This document shows positions 1 through 12,097 of a stretch of DNA of 64,000 nucleotides, in pieces. Numbering within the stretch: position 1 is the stretch's first letter; the number at the start of each line of letters is the position of its first letter. The stretch covers positions 2,046,001 to 2,110,000 of the forward strand of contig BSDZ01000089.1 of the NCBI GenBank assembly GCA_030268105.1. Reading direction: 5' to 3'. The notes beneath the pieces are model-generated. The model ran no database searches, was not told the DNA's origin, and saw only the letters and a list, made by a program, of their open reading frames with translations. The stretch comes from Volvox africanus (Eukaryota; Chlorophyta; Chlorophyceae; Chlamydomonadales; Volvocaceae). The position numbers and the translations under genes are program-made.

Positions 1-1243
1 CCCCAGGCTCACAACGAGTTGATGCAACATGGGTAGCAGGTGCTCCGGTAGAGATCCTACGCACCGAATTGGCATTTGCGTTTATTGCTCAATTCCCTCA
101 ACTCTATTTGGTACTCATGTAGCCCACCTTGGGATGCTATTTCTTGCAGCAAAGCCTCCGCCAAGGCAAGCTTCACTGTGTCTGCGGCCGCCGCTGCATC
201 GTCAACCAGCATCTGCAATTATGTTTTTTGCCGTCATGCATCTATATTCGAGAAATAAATCTTGCCTTTACATAGAACGGCCCTAGCATAACCCACTTGT
301 TGGACCGCTTGCTCCTGCCGGCACAGCACTCCACAGGCTATTAGTGCGGTCAACTGCTGCGCCACTGCCCTCGGGCTCAAGTTACAGACGACACATGCGT
401 ATTGCAACGTCTCCACCACCTGCCATTACAGGACACATGGGGCACATGGGGAAGGAAAACCCTGATAACCAGGAAGGTGAGCTGCACGTTCAGGCCACCG
501 TTTACATTACTCATTTCCCCTACCTTGCTGAGACATTTCAGCACCAAGCCTAGCCGCTTCGCTGCTTCGTGGGGTTCTGCCGCATCCCTGTGGTTGACGG
601 ATGAAGGCCATCCATCGGTTATCCGAGGAATGCAAGGCTCTACGAACACCCTTTCAAACCTGGCCAAGGAGAGTAAGCTGTCCAAGGGACAATGGATGTC
701 CCTCCATAAAATCTCGGCACGGCTGGCTCCTTGCTTTACAAGTGCCGAGTAGCAGACAAGGAGGTTAGCGACGGCCGCAATATGGAGGTCACCGGGACCG
801 GCCACCGTGCCTGGACTTGCAGCAGCCGACGCAAGCAGCACCTTTCCTTGCACCAATGCATGCTCATGTAATCCATATCCTGCCAGCTTCCGCACAAAAT
901 TGTATCTCTGGACATCCAACTCATGTTGGGATGCCTTAAGGACAGGCCGTAGGACGTCAAGGGCATTGAGACCAAGACACACCGCTTCACCGAACACCAC
1001 AAGCTGCTCAGGATTGTGCTCCAAGTCAGGGGAAAGGCGGGCACCCATGGATTTAATCAGGGACGTCACGACGGGCCCGTGTATGCGCGCGATCGGTCGC
1101 AAAGCATCGCCGTCCACTTTCCCTGAGCGGCCAAACTCAAGCAGCGGCTGCAAAATAGTTGTGATGTCATGCAAAGCTATCCTAAGCTTCTCTATGTCTA
1201 CTTCTCCATCTAGGGTTACCAAGAGGGCTTGGGCGTCTGCCAT
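1..1243 (-). CDS. Separase-like protein, N-terminal part (runs off left edge)
   Basis: Separase is the cysteine protease that cleaves cohesin at anaphase; its long N-terminal half is a helical solenoid. Only that half can be present here. Exons on the minus strand are 1243-524, 419-297, 212-128 and 56 to beyond position 1; all junctions are GT-AG and keep phase, and the first starts at an ATG (MADAQALLVTL). The exon-1 segment RYNFVRKLAGYGLHEHALVQ resembles the solenoid stretch of plant and animal separases in which a helix pair precedes a long insert. The rest is helical, Leu/Ala-rich, with no recognisable motif. The catalytic domain would lie outside the window, so the assignment rests on one region and could be another TPR/solenoid protein. 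It is divergent from ODA7, with 308 bp between the two start codons. Confidence 0.5.
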
Positions 1244-1551
1244 GCTGTGGGGCTGTCACAGGTTGCCGCCCCGCCAGGAATGTCTTACGATTGCACCATT
1301 ACTTTTGATTCATTACTAGTGATGTAAAATCTGTTACTTAATACCCCAACTTGCAATCAAATACGTTTATGTTGTCGGGGACGCTCTATTCACCTGGATC
1401 CGTCCCCGTACGCACCAGGAGGCAATATTGAAAAAACAGTTTACATCACGAATTATTCGTTACAATATAGAATGGTAAAATTAATTCGTTTAATCCCGTG
1501 ATTATTTTCACTGTGACCTAGGTGACGGGCCGCGGGGCCAGAAACGCGACC
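1244..1551. promoter_or_regulatory. Divergent intergenic region, separase-like / ODA7
   Basis: About 308 bp separate the two start codons. The stretch is AT-richer than the flanking exons and must hold both 5' leaders and promoters. No TATA box or other named element could be assigned with confidence. Confidence 0.4.
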
Positions 1552-3521
1552 ATGTGCGCCTGCATGACGAAAGAAGCCTTGCTAGAGATATGTAAGCAAA
1601 ATCAACTTTATAGGACACCGTCCCTGAATGACAAGCTTTACCTCAACTTCAAGGGTTTTTCACAAATTGCCTGCTTGGAAGAATATGTGAACCTGAAAGC
1701 CCTATTCCTTGAGGGGAACGTGTTGGAGAGCTTGGAGGGGCTGCCACCATTGAAAGAGCTGAAATGCCTGTAAGTGCATGACGGAACGCGTCGTGCTGTA
1801 CACAGCACGACCGTACGTCATAGGAAGGTCTCCCCTTTGACAAGACAAAATGCTGCTTTGCTGCTGATGATTTAGGTATGTGCAACAAAACTGCATTTAC
1901 AAGATAAGCAACCTGGAGGAGGTTGAGAACCTGGATACTCTCAACATCAGCAACAACCAGCTAACCCACCTGGAGGGGCTTTCCTGCTGTAAGAACCTCC
2001 GCACCCTGATAGCAACGCACAACCATCTAACTACCCTGGAGTCAGTGGAGCACCTGGCGGAATGCAAGTCCTTGCAGACGTTGGACCTACAAAGTAACCA
2101 GCTGTCTGATCCGGCCATCCTTGACGTACTCAAACAGATTTGTGACCTGCGCTGCCTTTACTTGAAGGGTAATCCCGTTGTTTCCAATATCCGGAATTAT
2201 CGCAAGATAGTCATCACGAGCATTCCGACGCTGACCTACCTTGACGACCGGCCTGTCTTTGACAACGAACGTAAAATCGCAGAGGCATGGTAAGCAGTGG
2301 CGTGGTCGTACACAACGGCAAAATAAGATCCTGTCCCAGTTCAGAATACTTTCTACACGAAAACACTAACTGCCGTGGTTGTAAAGAACAGTCCTGCCGG
2401 AGTGGTTTCTGGTGACCGCGCTGCAGCGTGAACTGGAAAGTGCATGTCAGGCCCGTTATCAGCTAAGACGTCCTCTTAATTATGTCTGATTGCTTCTGCC
2501 CATGTTAGGCTGGAAGGCGGATTGGAAGCGGAAAGGGCCATGCGCAACAAGTTAAAGGAGGAGGAGGACAATCGCAACCGCCAAAACCACGAATTTATGA
2601 TGCAGATGCGGGCCCAAGGCTGGCGTGAGGTAAAAGCATCGCAAAACGCGTGTGACCAAGTAATTGAATGTGTCCGCGCATATTAACCCAATCCACACAA
2701 TTTGAAGCAACTGCCCACCTAACTGGGGCGGACCAGATTGACTGAGCTTGTTGGATAACTGATCATATCACTGTGTCTACGTTTTGTGTCATTGAAAGTC
2801 CGTCACGTTCTCTGTTTCTCTCGTGTTGTTTCTTTACCCTCCCTGGTCAATTACCAGCGACGAAAACAGCTAGGGCTCCCCGAAGGAGACACTGACCCAG
2901 CGTTCGATGAACTCAGTGACGGCGAATACGAGTTTGAAGAAGATCCGCAGGAGCTGATTGAGGCGCGTCAGCGACTCGCAACGTACACAGCACGACCTGG
3001 CGAGGAGGAGCCCGATGGTAAGCATGAACGGATAGTAAAAAAAATCTTGAATCTTTGCAACGCCCGTCGATAGTAAGGGTTTGAAATGAGTGAAGATTTT
3101 ATTAGCAGTAATTGTTTGGAAGCCTTGGATGCTCTTGGATGCATAGGAAAACCTTAAGGTAAAGTAAGGCTGTGTTCCTAAGCCATCCTCCGACCGATTT
3201 GACGGAATACAACTGTATGCAGAGCTGTCAAGCCAACGTCAGAAGTTTGCAAGTGATAGCAAGGTGATTCTGGAGGGGCAATGGTGCCACAGACCCGAGG
3301 ATGATGGCTGCGCGTACCTGGAGTCAGTGAAAGCGGCGCAGGCAGAGCTGAACAGGTCGGCCATGCCATTAGTGCAACCCAAGAGCTCAGGGCTGGGTAC
3401 ACTGGGAGTGAATGACGCTGGGCGGTCCGAAGTTGAGCACGGCTCTGGGGTTGCCACGGCTGCTGCTTCATGTGAGCAAACTGATGGAGCAACAGCTGTC
3501 GATTTGAATGAGCTTGACTAG
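1552..3521 (+). CDS. ODA7: ODA7 / LRRC50 (DNAAF1), axonemal dynein assembly factor
   Basis: Cytoplasmic leucine-rich-repeat protein needed to preassemble outer-arm dynein before transport into flagella; human DNAAF1 defects cause ciliary dyskinesia. Exons 1552-1769, 1876-2289, 2509-2629, 2858-3017 and 3223-3521 join in frame through GT-AG introns to give about 403 residues. The N-terminus ([16 protein letters not shown], then [12 protein letters not shown]) and the repeat block with HNHLTTLE and [11 protein letters not shown] match the LRRC50 family closely. The hallmark capping motif [10 protein letters not shown] follows at the end of exon 2. After the LRRs come a charged helical segment (exon 3), an acidic stretch (exon 4) and a low-complexity tail. 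The ATG at 1564 would remove four residues and is an equally possible start. The C-terminal region is shorter than in vertebrates, as expected for algae. Confidence 0.93.
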
Positions 3522-3836
3522 CCTATCACAGCAACCTAGCTTGAGAGTGTGGCTGAAATATTCCGACGTGTTTTCAGGATGAAGGACATGTCGTCAAGGA
3601 ACGAGCGACGTACTAGGGACGCTCTGTGGTTGAACATGCATTACACTCTGAGCGCTTGTCCACCGGCGCACATTGCAGGCATAGCACACAGCCTACATTG
3701 AGTGCCGTCACGTGAAGTGTACATACTACTTGCTGCCGCATTCAACCTACTAACGCATCGAAACATTTTGATGCACGCACGTTTCACCCAGTACGAAGGA
3801 AGTAATTTGGATAAGACAGGTTCCTGGGCGTCAATT

Positions 3837-4950
3837 CTACAGCGTCATCGAAGCATCGTTGCCTGCCAGTTGGTTTTCTTGCCAGACCTTGTCATTCTGC
3901 AGGGCAGGTAGAGCGAGAAGCACAAGATAGAGACGGTTGATCGGAAGTTGGAAAGAGAGTGAACGGGACTTGCCTTTGAGAGCTGGTGCCACATGTTGAG
4001 TGAGTTTTCGAACAGAAGACGGATCTTGTTGCTCTCCGCATGGCTGAGGTGGTTGAGCTTAACGGTTATTGGTCCAGACACCTTGCGGAGGCCGTCCAGG
4101 ATCTTGCTGTTTCGCACTTTTTTAAGCTCCTCGATCATGTCGTAGATCTGCATCAAGGGTTCCAGAAGCGATGCAGCAAGCATGCAGACTACACAGCAAT
4201 AGGATTTAGGGCGTCACCCACCTCGCACAGCTCGCTATTGCTTCCAAAGATCGCTCTCGCTTCTGTAAACAGCAATTTGCTGATTTCCACGTAGTACTGT
4301 GGCACGGGCTGGAAGTACTGAGGATGCGTCCGTTCCTCTTCAAGAACACCTGTCATTCGCAGAATGTACCTTTCATGACCATTACGAGTGCATACATTGT
4401 AGTCATTGTGCTAGTGAAGAACACGATCGCCCGCCACTTTCAGTTGCTGCCTATTCCGCAACCATAACTATTATCACTCCAGGAGTGGCCTATCTCATAC
4501 GTTGTTACAGTTCCGCACCTTTCAGTTCCTCTTTGGCCATCCAAGACGGCAGCTGAATGCGGCATTTTCCTCGCCGGTACAATGACAGTGCTAGGTACAG
4601 TGGCACCTTGATGGGTATGTTGGACCGAAAGGGGCCGTAAGTGCCCTGCGAGCGCAACGGGCCCACAAGTAAATCCCATCCTCCTAAAAGCAGCAAAAAT
4701 CTTCCGCACACACCTCTATGCATGTTAGCATGCCATTTGGAAGGTTGAGAGTGAAGTTAGGAATAATCTCAATCTTCTCGTGCTCGGCAAAGAACTCGAG
4801 CTGCACATACACCGTGGAGATTGCCGCGTTCGGTTATGCTGGGTGCGACCATCCAGCGCTCATTCACCATGTCGCCCCCACCTCTTCCGGCGTAAGGGGC
4901 GGATTCTCTAGATTCGCCGCCACATACTCGAACAGGGATGCCGTGGGCAT
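3837..4950 (-). CDS. PSF2: PSF2 / GINS2, GINS complex subunit of the replicative helicase
   Basis: GINS joins MCM2-7 and Cdc45 to form the CMG helicase at replication forks. Exons: 4950-4882 (MPTASLFEYVAANLENPPLT), 4800-4734, 4683-4519, 4349-4222, 4147-3974 and 3896-3837, total about 220 residues, close to the family's 185-215. Family hallmarks are LEFFAEHEKIEIIPNF, IPIKVPLYLAL, KCRIQLPSWM, a YYVEISKLLF helix and a C-terminal helical domain with KLNHLSHAESNKIRLL. The last intron (3897-3973) has the donor AAG|GCAAGT, a GC-AG intron; reading straight through instead also gives an open frame but a non-homologous tail. Intron 2 finds no workable GT donor; a 50-nt GC-AG intron (4684-4733) restores the frame and contains a CTAAC branch-like motif. 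The alternative there is an indel in the assembly. Confidence 0.9.
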
Positions 4951-5439
4951 CCCTTATGGACTCCTTAAGCAGAGACGGGCCTCCCGCGTGCGTTACGGGA
5001 AATTTCTATAAGCTATAGCAGATGAAACTGCCGCTCGTAAGTGTATATCCTCGGTCACTGCTCGTGTACTTGAGGATGGCAACTTTTGCTAAATCGTGCC
5101 ATCCCTAGGTTTGATTTATTTGTCAGAGGATAGTATCGCAAGTTAAGTTGCTTTGGCTTACAGTCAGAACATGTTTGGCAGTCCGATATTGGGGCTGCCA
5201 TTACCGCCAAATGGCTTCGGAGCCAAAGTACGAAAACCTAGTTATTAAACAAATAGAAGTTACATTCCACACAGACATTTTAATCCTTCGGGTAACGTAC
5301 CAAAGTTATTGGTTATTAATGCATCAGATTGTTGGCTAGAGACCTTGAGTTATTGTTCTGTAATTGCTTACAACTCAGATACTCAGTGTGCTTGTAAAAA
5401 CAATATTAACTCAAATATCTACAAAAAACATTGGCCAGC

Positions 5440-7035
5440 ATGGGCCGGGGCGAGGTGAGGAAGTTCATTTATGGCACATCTTTTACAATACAGTTGGAGC
5501 CAACTCATATCGTCCTATAACATTGACAGGCTGGAAGTAAGAAGAATATTCCTATGGACGTATGGGAGCAGAAGCTTGCTACAGTTAAGGTTCCCAAGGC
5601 TGATTTGAATAAACTTATCATGAACTTCCTTGTGACGGAGGTGAGGCTATGTGGAAGGGGAATTGGGTATCAGTCAGAGGCTGTGAATCCATGCGTGTGT
5701 CAGTTAGGGTGTCGGGTTTATGTTTTCCACATAAACACAACTTCTAAGGCTCCCCTTTTGAAATGTATGGTATTGGGAATACATTCTGACAGGGATACGT
5801 TGAAGCGGCGCGTATGTTTGAGAAAGAGAGCGGCACGGCACCCGGTGTAAATTTGGATGCTATCACAGACCGCATGGAGGTTCGAAGAGCCCTGCAGGGC
5901 GGCGACGTAGAGGCGGCCATGGAGCGCGTCAATGATCTGGACCCGGAGGTGTGCCTATTGGGACCGTGACTACTATGCCACCTGTTTTAGAGGGCCTGCA
6001 CGGATGATGTATTGTTGTGTGTTGGGGGGGAAGAAGAGCGAGTGAGGACAGGGCAATCCAAGGTCTCTGTAATAGGCAGCTGCTATGGTCGGAAGCGCAA
6101 CATCTCTTCCTGGTGAAGGCATGAACCTGTTGTGCTACTTGTGCTTACCATCCGCCTCCGGCACGATACCGCTGATATAGTCATCGTGTGGCTGCCCATA
6201 TGTGGGCGTGTGGGCCTCAACCCTACAGATTTTGGAATCTCAGCCCAAGCTTTTCTTCCATCTTCAACAGCAACGACTCATAGAACTCATCCGTGCTGGA
6301 AACGTGGAGTCTGCCCTAGATTTCGCACAGCAGAACTTAGCACCGCTGGCTGAGGAGAATGTGGAGTTTCTGGAAGAACTGGGTGGGTATCTCATGACCC
6401 CTCGGACCATGAACCTGCAACTTCGGCGGCGTAATTGTATGGCCGAATACGCCAGTTACGCGGCTATCATGGAGCAAAAAGCGGAGCAAAAAACGGAGCG
6501 ATAGGAACATTTACTCATCTGACTAGACGTTCTCCCTATTGGCAAGCGCCCTCGTTGCTTTCAGCAAATGCACTACAGCTACACTACAAATGCAAAATGT
6601 TAATCAGTTAGCAGGGTTATGAAGGTCCAGCACTTGGCCTCATACCGATAACCAGGGCGGCACTCCGTCCTGCCGCGTCTTTTATCATTGCCTCGCCCTC
6701 ACTGAACCCCCCGCCGTTCCTCGTGCCTTGTCGTATTGAGGCATGTCTTGATCCACGTCCCGTTTCATCCAGAACGAACTGTGGCGTTGCTGGCGTTCGA
6801 GGACAGCAAGTCCAGCCCGTTGGGTGACCTCATGGACGTGGCACAGCGTCAGAAGACCGCCAGCGAGCTCAATGCAGCCATCCTACAGAGCCAGGCGCAG
6901 GAAAAGGAGCCCCGCCTGCCTCTTTTGTTGAAACTGCTGCTCTGGGCTCAAGCGCAGTTGGACGAGCGGGCGATGTATCCGCGTATAAATGATGTAGCGA
7001 CGGCACAACTCGTGCCGCCGACAAAAGCCGAATAG
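5440..7035 (+). CDS. GID8: GID8 / TWA1 homologue, LisH-CTLH-CRA subunit of the CTLH/GID E3 ligase
   Basis: Scaffold subunit of the GID/CTLH ubiquitin ligase, which in yeast degrades gluconeogenic enzymes. Exons 5440-5454, 5530-5640, 5793-5948, 6229-6382 and 6773-7035 splice in phase by GT-AG to about 232 residues (human 228). Visible domains in order: LisH (KADLNKLIMNFLVTEGYVEA), CTLH (RMEVRRALQGGDVEAAMERV), then CRA (FHLQQQRLIELIRAGNVESA, ERTVALLAFEDSKSSPLGDL, LLKLLLWAQAQLDE). The very short first exon encodes only MGRGE; an internal Met at 5554 would give a start closer to some homologues. It is divergent from PSF2 with 489 bp between start codons. Confidence 0.93.
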
Positions 7036-7961
7036 TGCACCCTAGTGCCTTGATGGGTTAGAGCAAGAGCAGGTGCGGTTTGGTTGCAGGGATGTGTTTG
7101 GGAGGAAAAGCAAGCGGACTGGTGATGAAGTGAGGCGGTCCTCCTAAGTTGGTAATATGAGTGCATAACTGGGGGGAGTGGGTTAACTCGCGGCATCTTG
7201 CTCCCGTAGACTACCGTGATGTTGAACGGTGGCGGTACATTAAGGACTACCCCGGTCGATAACCGTGCAGCTATTAGTTTCCAGTCTTCCTCAAATTGCT
7301 GAAATGTGTTTGCACCTGTAAAGTCCAAGCCCAAAGTCACTTCTGTTGCTCAAGGGCGTCCAATTCTGTTTCAGTTGAACATGGCATATGGAAAAGATAC
7401 ACTTCATGTGGATATGCTTACTGTATGACAGACTGTCATGCACACAGGTAAATGTCGTGCGATGCGCCTTGTAACTAATGACGCAAGCTTAGTATGGCGG
7501 ACACAAATGCAACAGATGTTGCGACGGTCTTGAAAAGGTATCAACTGCAAACAGCCTCGGGAAACAGCCGCGTCTTTTGCTGGTTATAATGGTGCAGGTC
7601 ACATGTCCATGAGGGCCCACCGCCCTGCCTGTTGGCTGGAAGAATTCTGCTGGGGCGTCAGTTGAATACATGAGCCTTTTAAATGGCGTCCAAGGCTTGA
7701 TGGCGGGGCTCTACCAAACATTCACGTATAATGAGATAGACATTGTCTGGTCTGACAACGTATTATCTAGGACGCGCGGCTAGTGGCTCCAATTTATCTG
7801 CCTCCACGTTCTTGTAGGGCCTAGCACCAGAACACATCGGCCCTTACTCACTGGCGCCCTCTACCCACTGGCCCCATCCCGCACCAACTTATTGTTTCAA
7901 CTTCATCCCCCTGCTTCATTCCCGGGAAGCAGCACGTCGTAACCATGACGCTGTTGTTCAT

Positions 7962-8584
7962 ATGGCATCAAACCTGTTACAGGTTCCTCCTCTCCTTTTT
8001 TCTGCCGCGCTGCTGGTTGTCGTGGTCCTGTCATGCACTGAGCACCGGGAGGTCATGCCAGTCGTACTCCAGCACCACTTAATCGGTAAGTACAGGAGAG
8101 CTCCGAAGCCTACCCATACTGGCCTCCAGGACAAGCGCCGCCCTATCCTGCAAGGCCTTCGCAGTACTGTGTTCCCCTCCCACGACTTCTGACAGCTCCC
8201 GAATACAGCCACACGTTAACATGACCCGCAGGAGCACACTGCCTGGCATCATGCACGGCGCTGTACACAACGTTCACATATGACCTGTTTGGTGTGCGAA
8301 TCTCGGCCATGAAGGGCGGCGATGCAGCCGTCTTGGTTGAATGCGCAGCAATTCCAGCCACAATTTGGGCCCGCTGGATATGCGCTCCGGTCTCCAATCC
8401 TCTTCCTATCACTCTTCCTCACCTAACCCGTGACGCTACCGCAGCTTTCACGAACTATGTCATTTCCGTTATCATCATGGACGGCCCTGAGGCAATAGTG
8501 GTGGAGCTGCTGGAACTGCCCGTGCTGCCTACCTTCGACGAACCCTGGATGGTGATGGACCTGAGTGCCAGGATGTGCCAGTAA
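7962..8584 (+). CDS. Putative small membrane or secreted protein, two exons
   Basis: I do not recognise this protein. Exon 1 (7962-8085) starts with an ATG and encodes a strongly hydrophobic segment (LLFSAALLVVVVL) after eleven residues, fitting a signal peptide or signal anchor. A good donor (G|GTAAGT) and an acceptor preceded by CCCGCAG join it in phase to exon 2 (8232-8584), which runs to a stop, giving about 158 residues. Exon 2 is moderately hydrophobic with several Cys (AHCLASCTALY, VLVECAAIPATIWARWICAP). Phase agreement across the intron is the main support. It lies downstream of GID8 on the same strand. More exons may exist on either side. Confidence 0.4.
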
Positions 8585-11500
8585 CCGCAGGCAGGTCAGG
8601 CGTGAAGAGGCCGAGACCGGAGAAAAATCGGGTGATAACAAGCTGTTCGATGGTTCCATCTGTTGGTCCGGACTCTGTCGAGCCCAGTTTATCTTTTAAA
8701 CCCGGATCCTTGTCCTCATCTTCACAGCTGCCCCTCTTCCTGTCCTCCGTTTCATGATTGCGCTGCTCTGCGCTACGCCTCTCTAGGAGGGTTATGGGCC
8801 CGCCAGTGGAATGAATATTCCTATTACGTCCGCACTTCGCACGGTTCTGTACGACATGTTGTGTGAAGGGCCCGATCGGCTCCCAACTAAGCGAGGCTGG
8901 AAAATCGTCCACGCCTAATTCTTCATCTGGAAATTAAGGACCGAAGCAACATGTGACACTTGATAGAGGCCTACGCAAGGCGACGTTGCTGGCGACGGAC
9001 GCAAGCGTGGACCTCTTCGTAAGTGGCATGGATCAAGATTATGGCTCACGATTACGTGGTCTGGCTGCTCACGGCTGGTCAGCGAAGCCGGAAACCTACG
9101 TGGTGGCTCATGGATGACTCAGGAAACATGGAAGAAACTCCCGCCAAGTAGAACCAGTGCATTATTCCCACGCTGGACATGAGACCGTGGTCTTGGAACA
9201 CTTCTGTTTGACGCCCGCTATCTTGCCTTTCCGTTCCTTCTTCAAGTTTCTGGCCGATGCAAATGACCGTCCCCCTGCCTCACAGTGCTGCTGGCCCCCC
9301 TTGCCGACGGACACAATCCATTTTTACGTAAATGTACATCTACTGATATATCGCTGCTGGACGCACTACCTATCTAGGATAGGTATGCTGGGGCATGCCC
9401 GTCTTCCACCGGACATCCACAATCTTTATCTCGGGCATCTTTCTTCTTACTCCCGGTTGTGTTCCCACGCAGTGCGTGGTGCATTGCTATTCTTCTCGCA
9501 TAAGTGTATGGAGGAGCACGGGCTATCACCAAGCGCAGTTGGGGGTGCAGCATTCCTTGCAATCCACCGCCGTGGGCCTGCTCAGGGCGTGCCGGTTGTA
9601 GCAGTCAATTGCCAGCACCTCTACTACAGCCCCCTATTAGGCCTCGGAAGGTTGTCGCTTACCTCACATGCTGCTGCCTTTTGTAAGAAAGAAAGCGCCC
9701 TGACCTCGCGGTATTACTTCTTCTCATTCTCCCTCTTGTAGATGTATCGCTCATTCTCAACACTTTTTACCATTCTCAACGTTTGCGTACGTGTGTGTAT
9801 GTTTAGGGTTATCGTTTGGGGTGAAAGGTAACCTGGCGTTTTTAAACAGACAGCAGTGGGAGTAATCACGGCGTGCCTTGAGAGTCGGTCGGTATCAATG
9901 CAGGGCTCCCCCCGGACGATGCTGGTCCCGAGGGGTTCTCCAAGCAGCGAGCACTTACAACAATAGGTTTTCTATTCTGTCGCACTGCACCATGTTTTTC
10001 ATTAACCTTTGGAAGATATGTAATGTTGCGTGTGGGAGGACGGGGTATGCGTTGAACAATGCCGTAGAACGTGCGCGGTCGCCGTCTCCCATACCCCGTC
10101 CTCCCGTCGCGTGCGACGGTGTGGGATGGGATAAGGTAGCGGATGCAGATGCGCGCGAGCTTCCTCACCATATCATACGATTTCTCACTCACAACGAAGA
10201 AAGGATACACCTTGTCACGACTTGTTTGCCTAATGACGTGTGTCTATTACCGTGGCTGGGATGAGGTCATGGCGAAGCTTGCGAGGTCGCGACTGGGGGC
10301 TCTTATAGCGCCCTTCAAGTAATAGCTCCCAACAAGATAGTCTCAATGGTCGGTCTCTTGTTGAGACAGATCATGTCGCGCACTTCCAGGTTATGTTTAT
10401 GTAAGATCAGTGAGCACTCCTGTGACTGCGATCACAGTTCTGCGTACTGCCATGGCCGGGCTGCGGCTGCTCAAGATGCAGAGAAATTCGGGCGCAACGA
10501 GGGTTGGGGTTAACAAGGGAGGCGTCATCGCAAGTATCGCACACCTTGCACATCTGAAAACTACTTGGCCCTCAGATTCCACTTTGATACCACAAACTAA
10601 CCAAACGTACAGAATCAACCCCGCGCCCCGTTGGCAGTACTGCATCAACCCTCATCTTGAAATGGAAGAAACGACGCCAACGTAACAACAGAATATACGA
10701 CTTTGAGATTGCATAAATGCCAAGTCAAGTTTGGAAATAGGACTGCGCCTTCACACATCCCTGCTGCACAATGCTGACGTGGAGATGAAGATCGGCTCCT
10801 TCTTCCCCCGTGTCAGGGCACTTCGTACCACGGCACATTTCACACCTGACTACTTATCCACCAGGTCATTATGGTATCACACGTCACATTTCTGTGATTG
10901 CATACATCACAGCGCATTGCAGTGTGCTCGTCCTGCCGTATCCGGAAAAGGATAAGGCCCCACTGTGTGCAGGTGCACTTGCGCCCAACCGGTCAGGCTC
11001 CGCTGCAATACTCAGTACTCAACAACAAATGGTGGCCTCGTACATCCCACCCCAATGTACTCCAACTTCCGCAAATAAGCCTCGTCCATGACCGCGTACA
11101 GACCGGTCTCACCGCCCCAACAACTATTATCGCAACAACTAGGGAACACTGGCGCTCCACCCGGCGCGCCAGCTAGAGCAGCGAACATCTGCATCACTAT
11201 ACTGCACCGACCATGGCTACTGCCAGGGCAGTTACAGAGGTGCAACCTCTGATCCCAGATGCCATCTTCGTTCAATCTGCGAGCATGCCATGTCGTTACC
11301 GACCCATGGTTCACATGCCGATTACGCCAGGACTCGCCCCCGAGTGAAGATTGGCAGCTCTTCCTACGAAGGGAGAAAGGTGCACATTTTAATGCGATAA
11401 AATCAGAGAGCGATGGAGATATGGAGTAGAGGGTTGGGTGGGGAATCAATCTACCAGTATCGGGCCCAGGAAGCGGGTGATGGTTGCGGTTATTGGTTGT

Positions 11501-11900
11501 TTCAGGGTTTCAAGCCTTAAACCCCTGAACCCTCATGGTGTCCCAAATGGTGCCCAGCTACACGCGTGCCCCCTACGAAGCTGCTCTTGGGGAAGGTATC
11601 CATTTTCCTTCGAGAAGGTATCACATCAAGTGAGGGGAGCACCTAGCTTGGCCCAGACTAGTTTTAACATATGCCGTGGAACATACCCCAGACTGAAGGG
11701 ATGTAGCAACTGGTGCCGGGAGGAGTGGAGTGGAGTAAGAGCAGCCCCCCTCGGGGTGGACGCCTTTAATGGCCTAGCCACCCCGAAGGATGTCTTTTTT
11801 GCTTTTCGTTGCTTTAGAGATATATCCAGAGCTTCTACGCCCTTAATTGGCCGATCGCGAGGGGCTTGATGAGGTCCCCTGCCCTCACTAGAGGCCGTCC
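8585..11900. other. No supported gene; one perfect inverted repeat
   Basis: Open frames here, the longest being 194 codons at 9157-9741, have no family resemblance, no coherent splice structure and unbiased codon use. The one definite structure is the inverted repeat at 10034-10105, listed separately. Mobile-element remnants may be present, but no transposase or reverse-transcriptase motif was seen. Confidence 0.4.
10034..10105. repeat. 16-bp perfect inverted repeat (stem-loop)
   Basis: Positions 10034-10049 and 10090-10105 are exact reverse complements separated by 40 nt. G-T wobble would extend the stem by about two base pairs outward. No flanking target-site duplication was noticed. Confidence 0.8.
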
Positions 11901-12097
11901 CTGGGCGGGTGGTGACAGCGTTGGCGGTTTTGCTGTCGCGGTTAGAGAGCTGCCCCGCCGCCAGCCTCAGGCCCAACTAAATTAAATATAATAGTTATAT
12001 TTACAAATACGTAAGAACATAATAATAAATAAAAAAATTCAACATACGTATACGCACGCTCGTAAACACACGCTCTCTTGCCCCTCTGAAGACGCAC

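Noticed and set aside
9157..9741. 194-codon plus-strand frame
   Set aside because: No recognisable domain, random-looking composition and no supporting splice sites.
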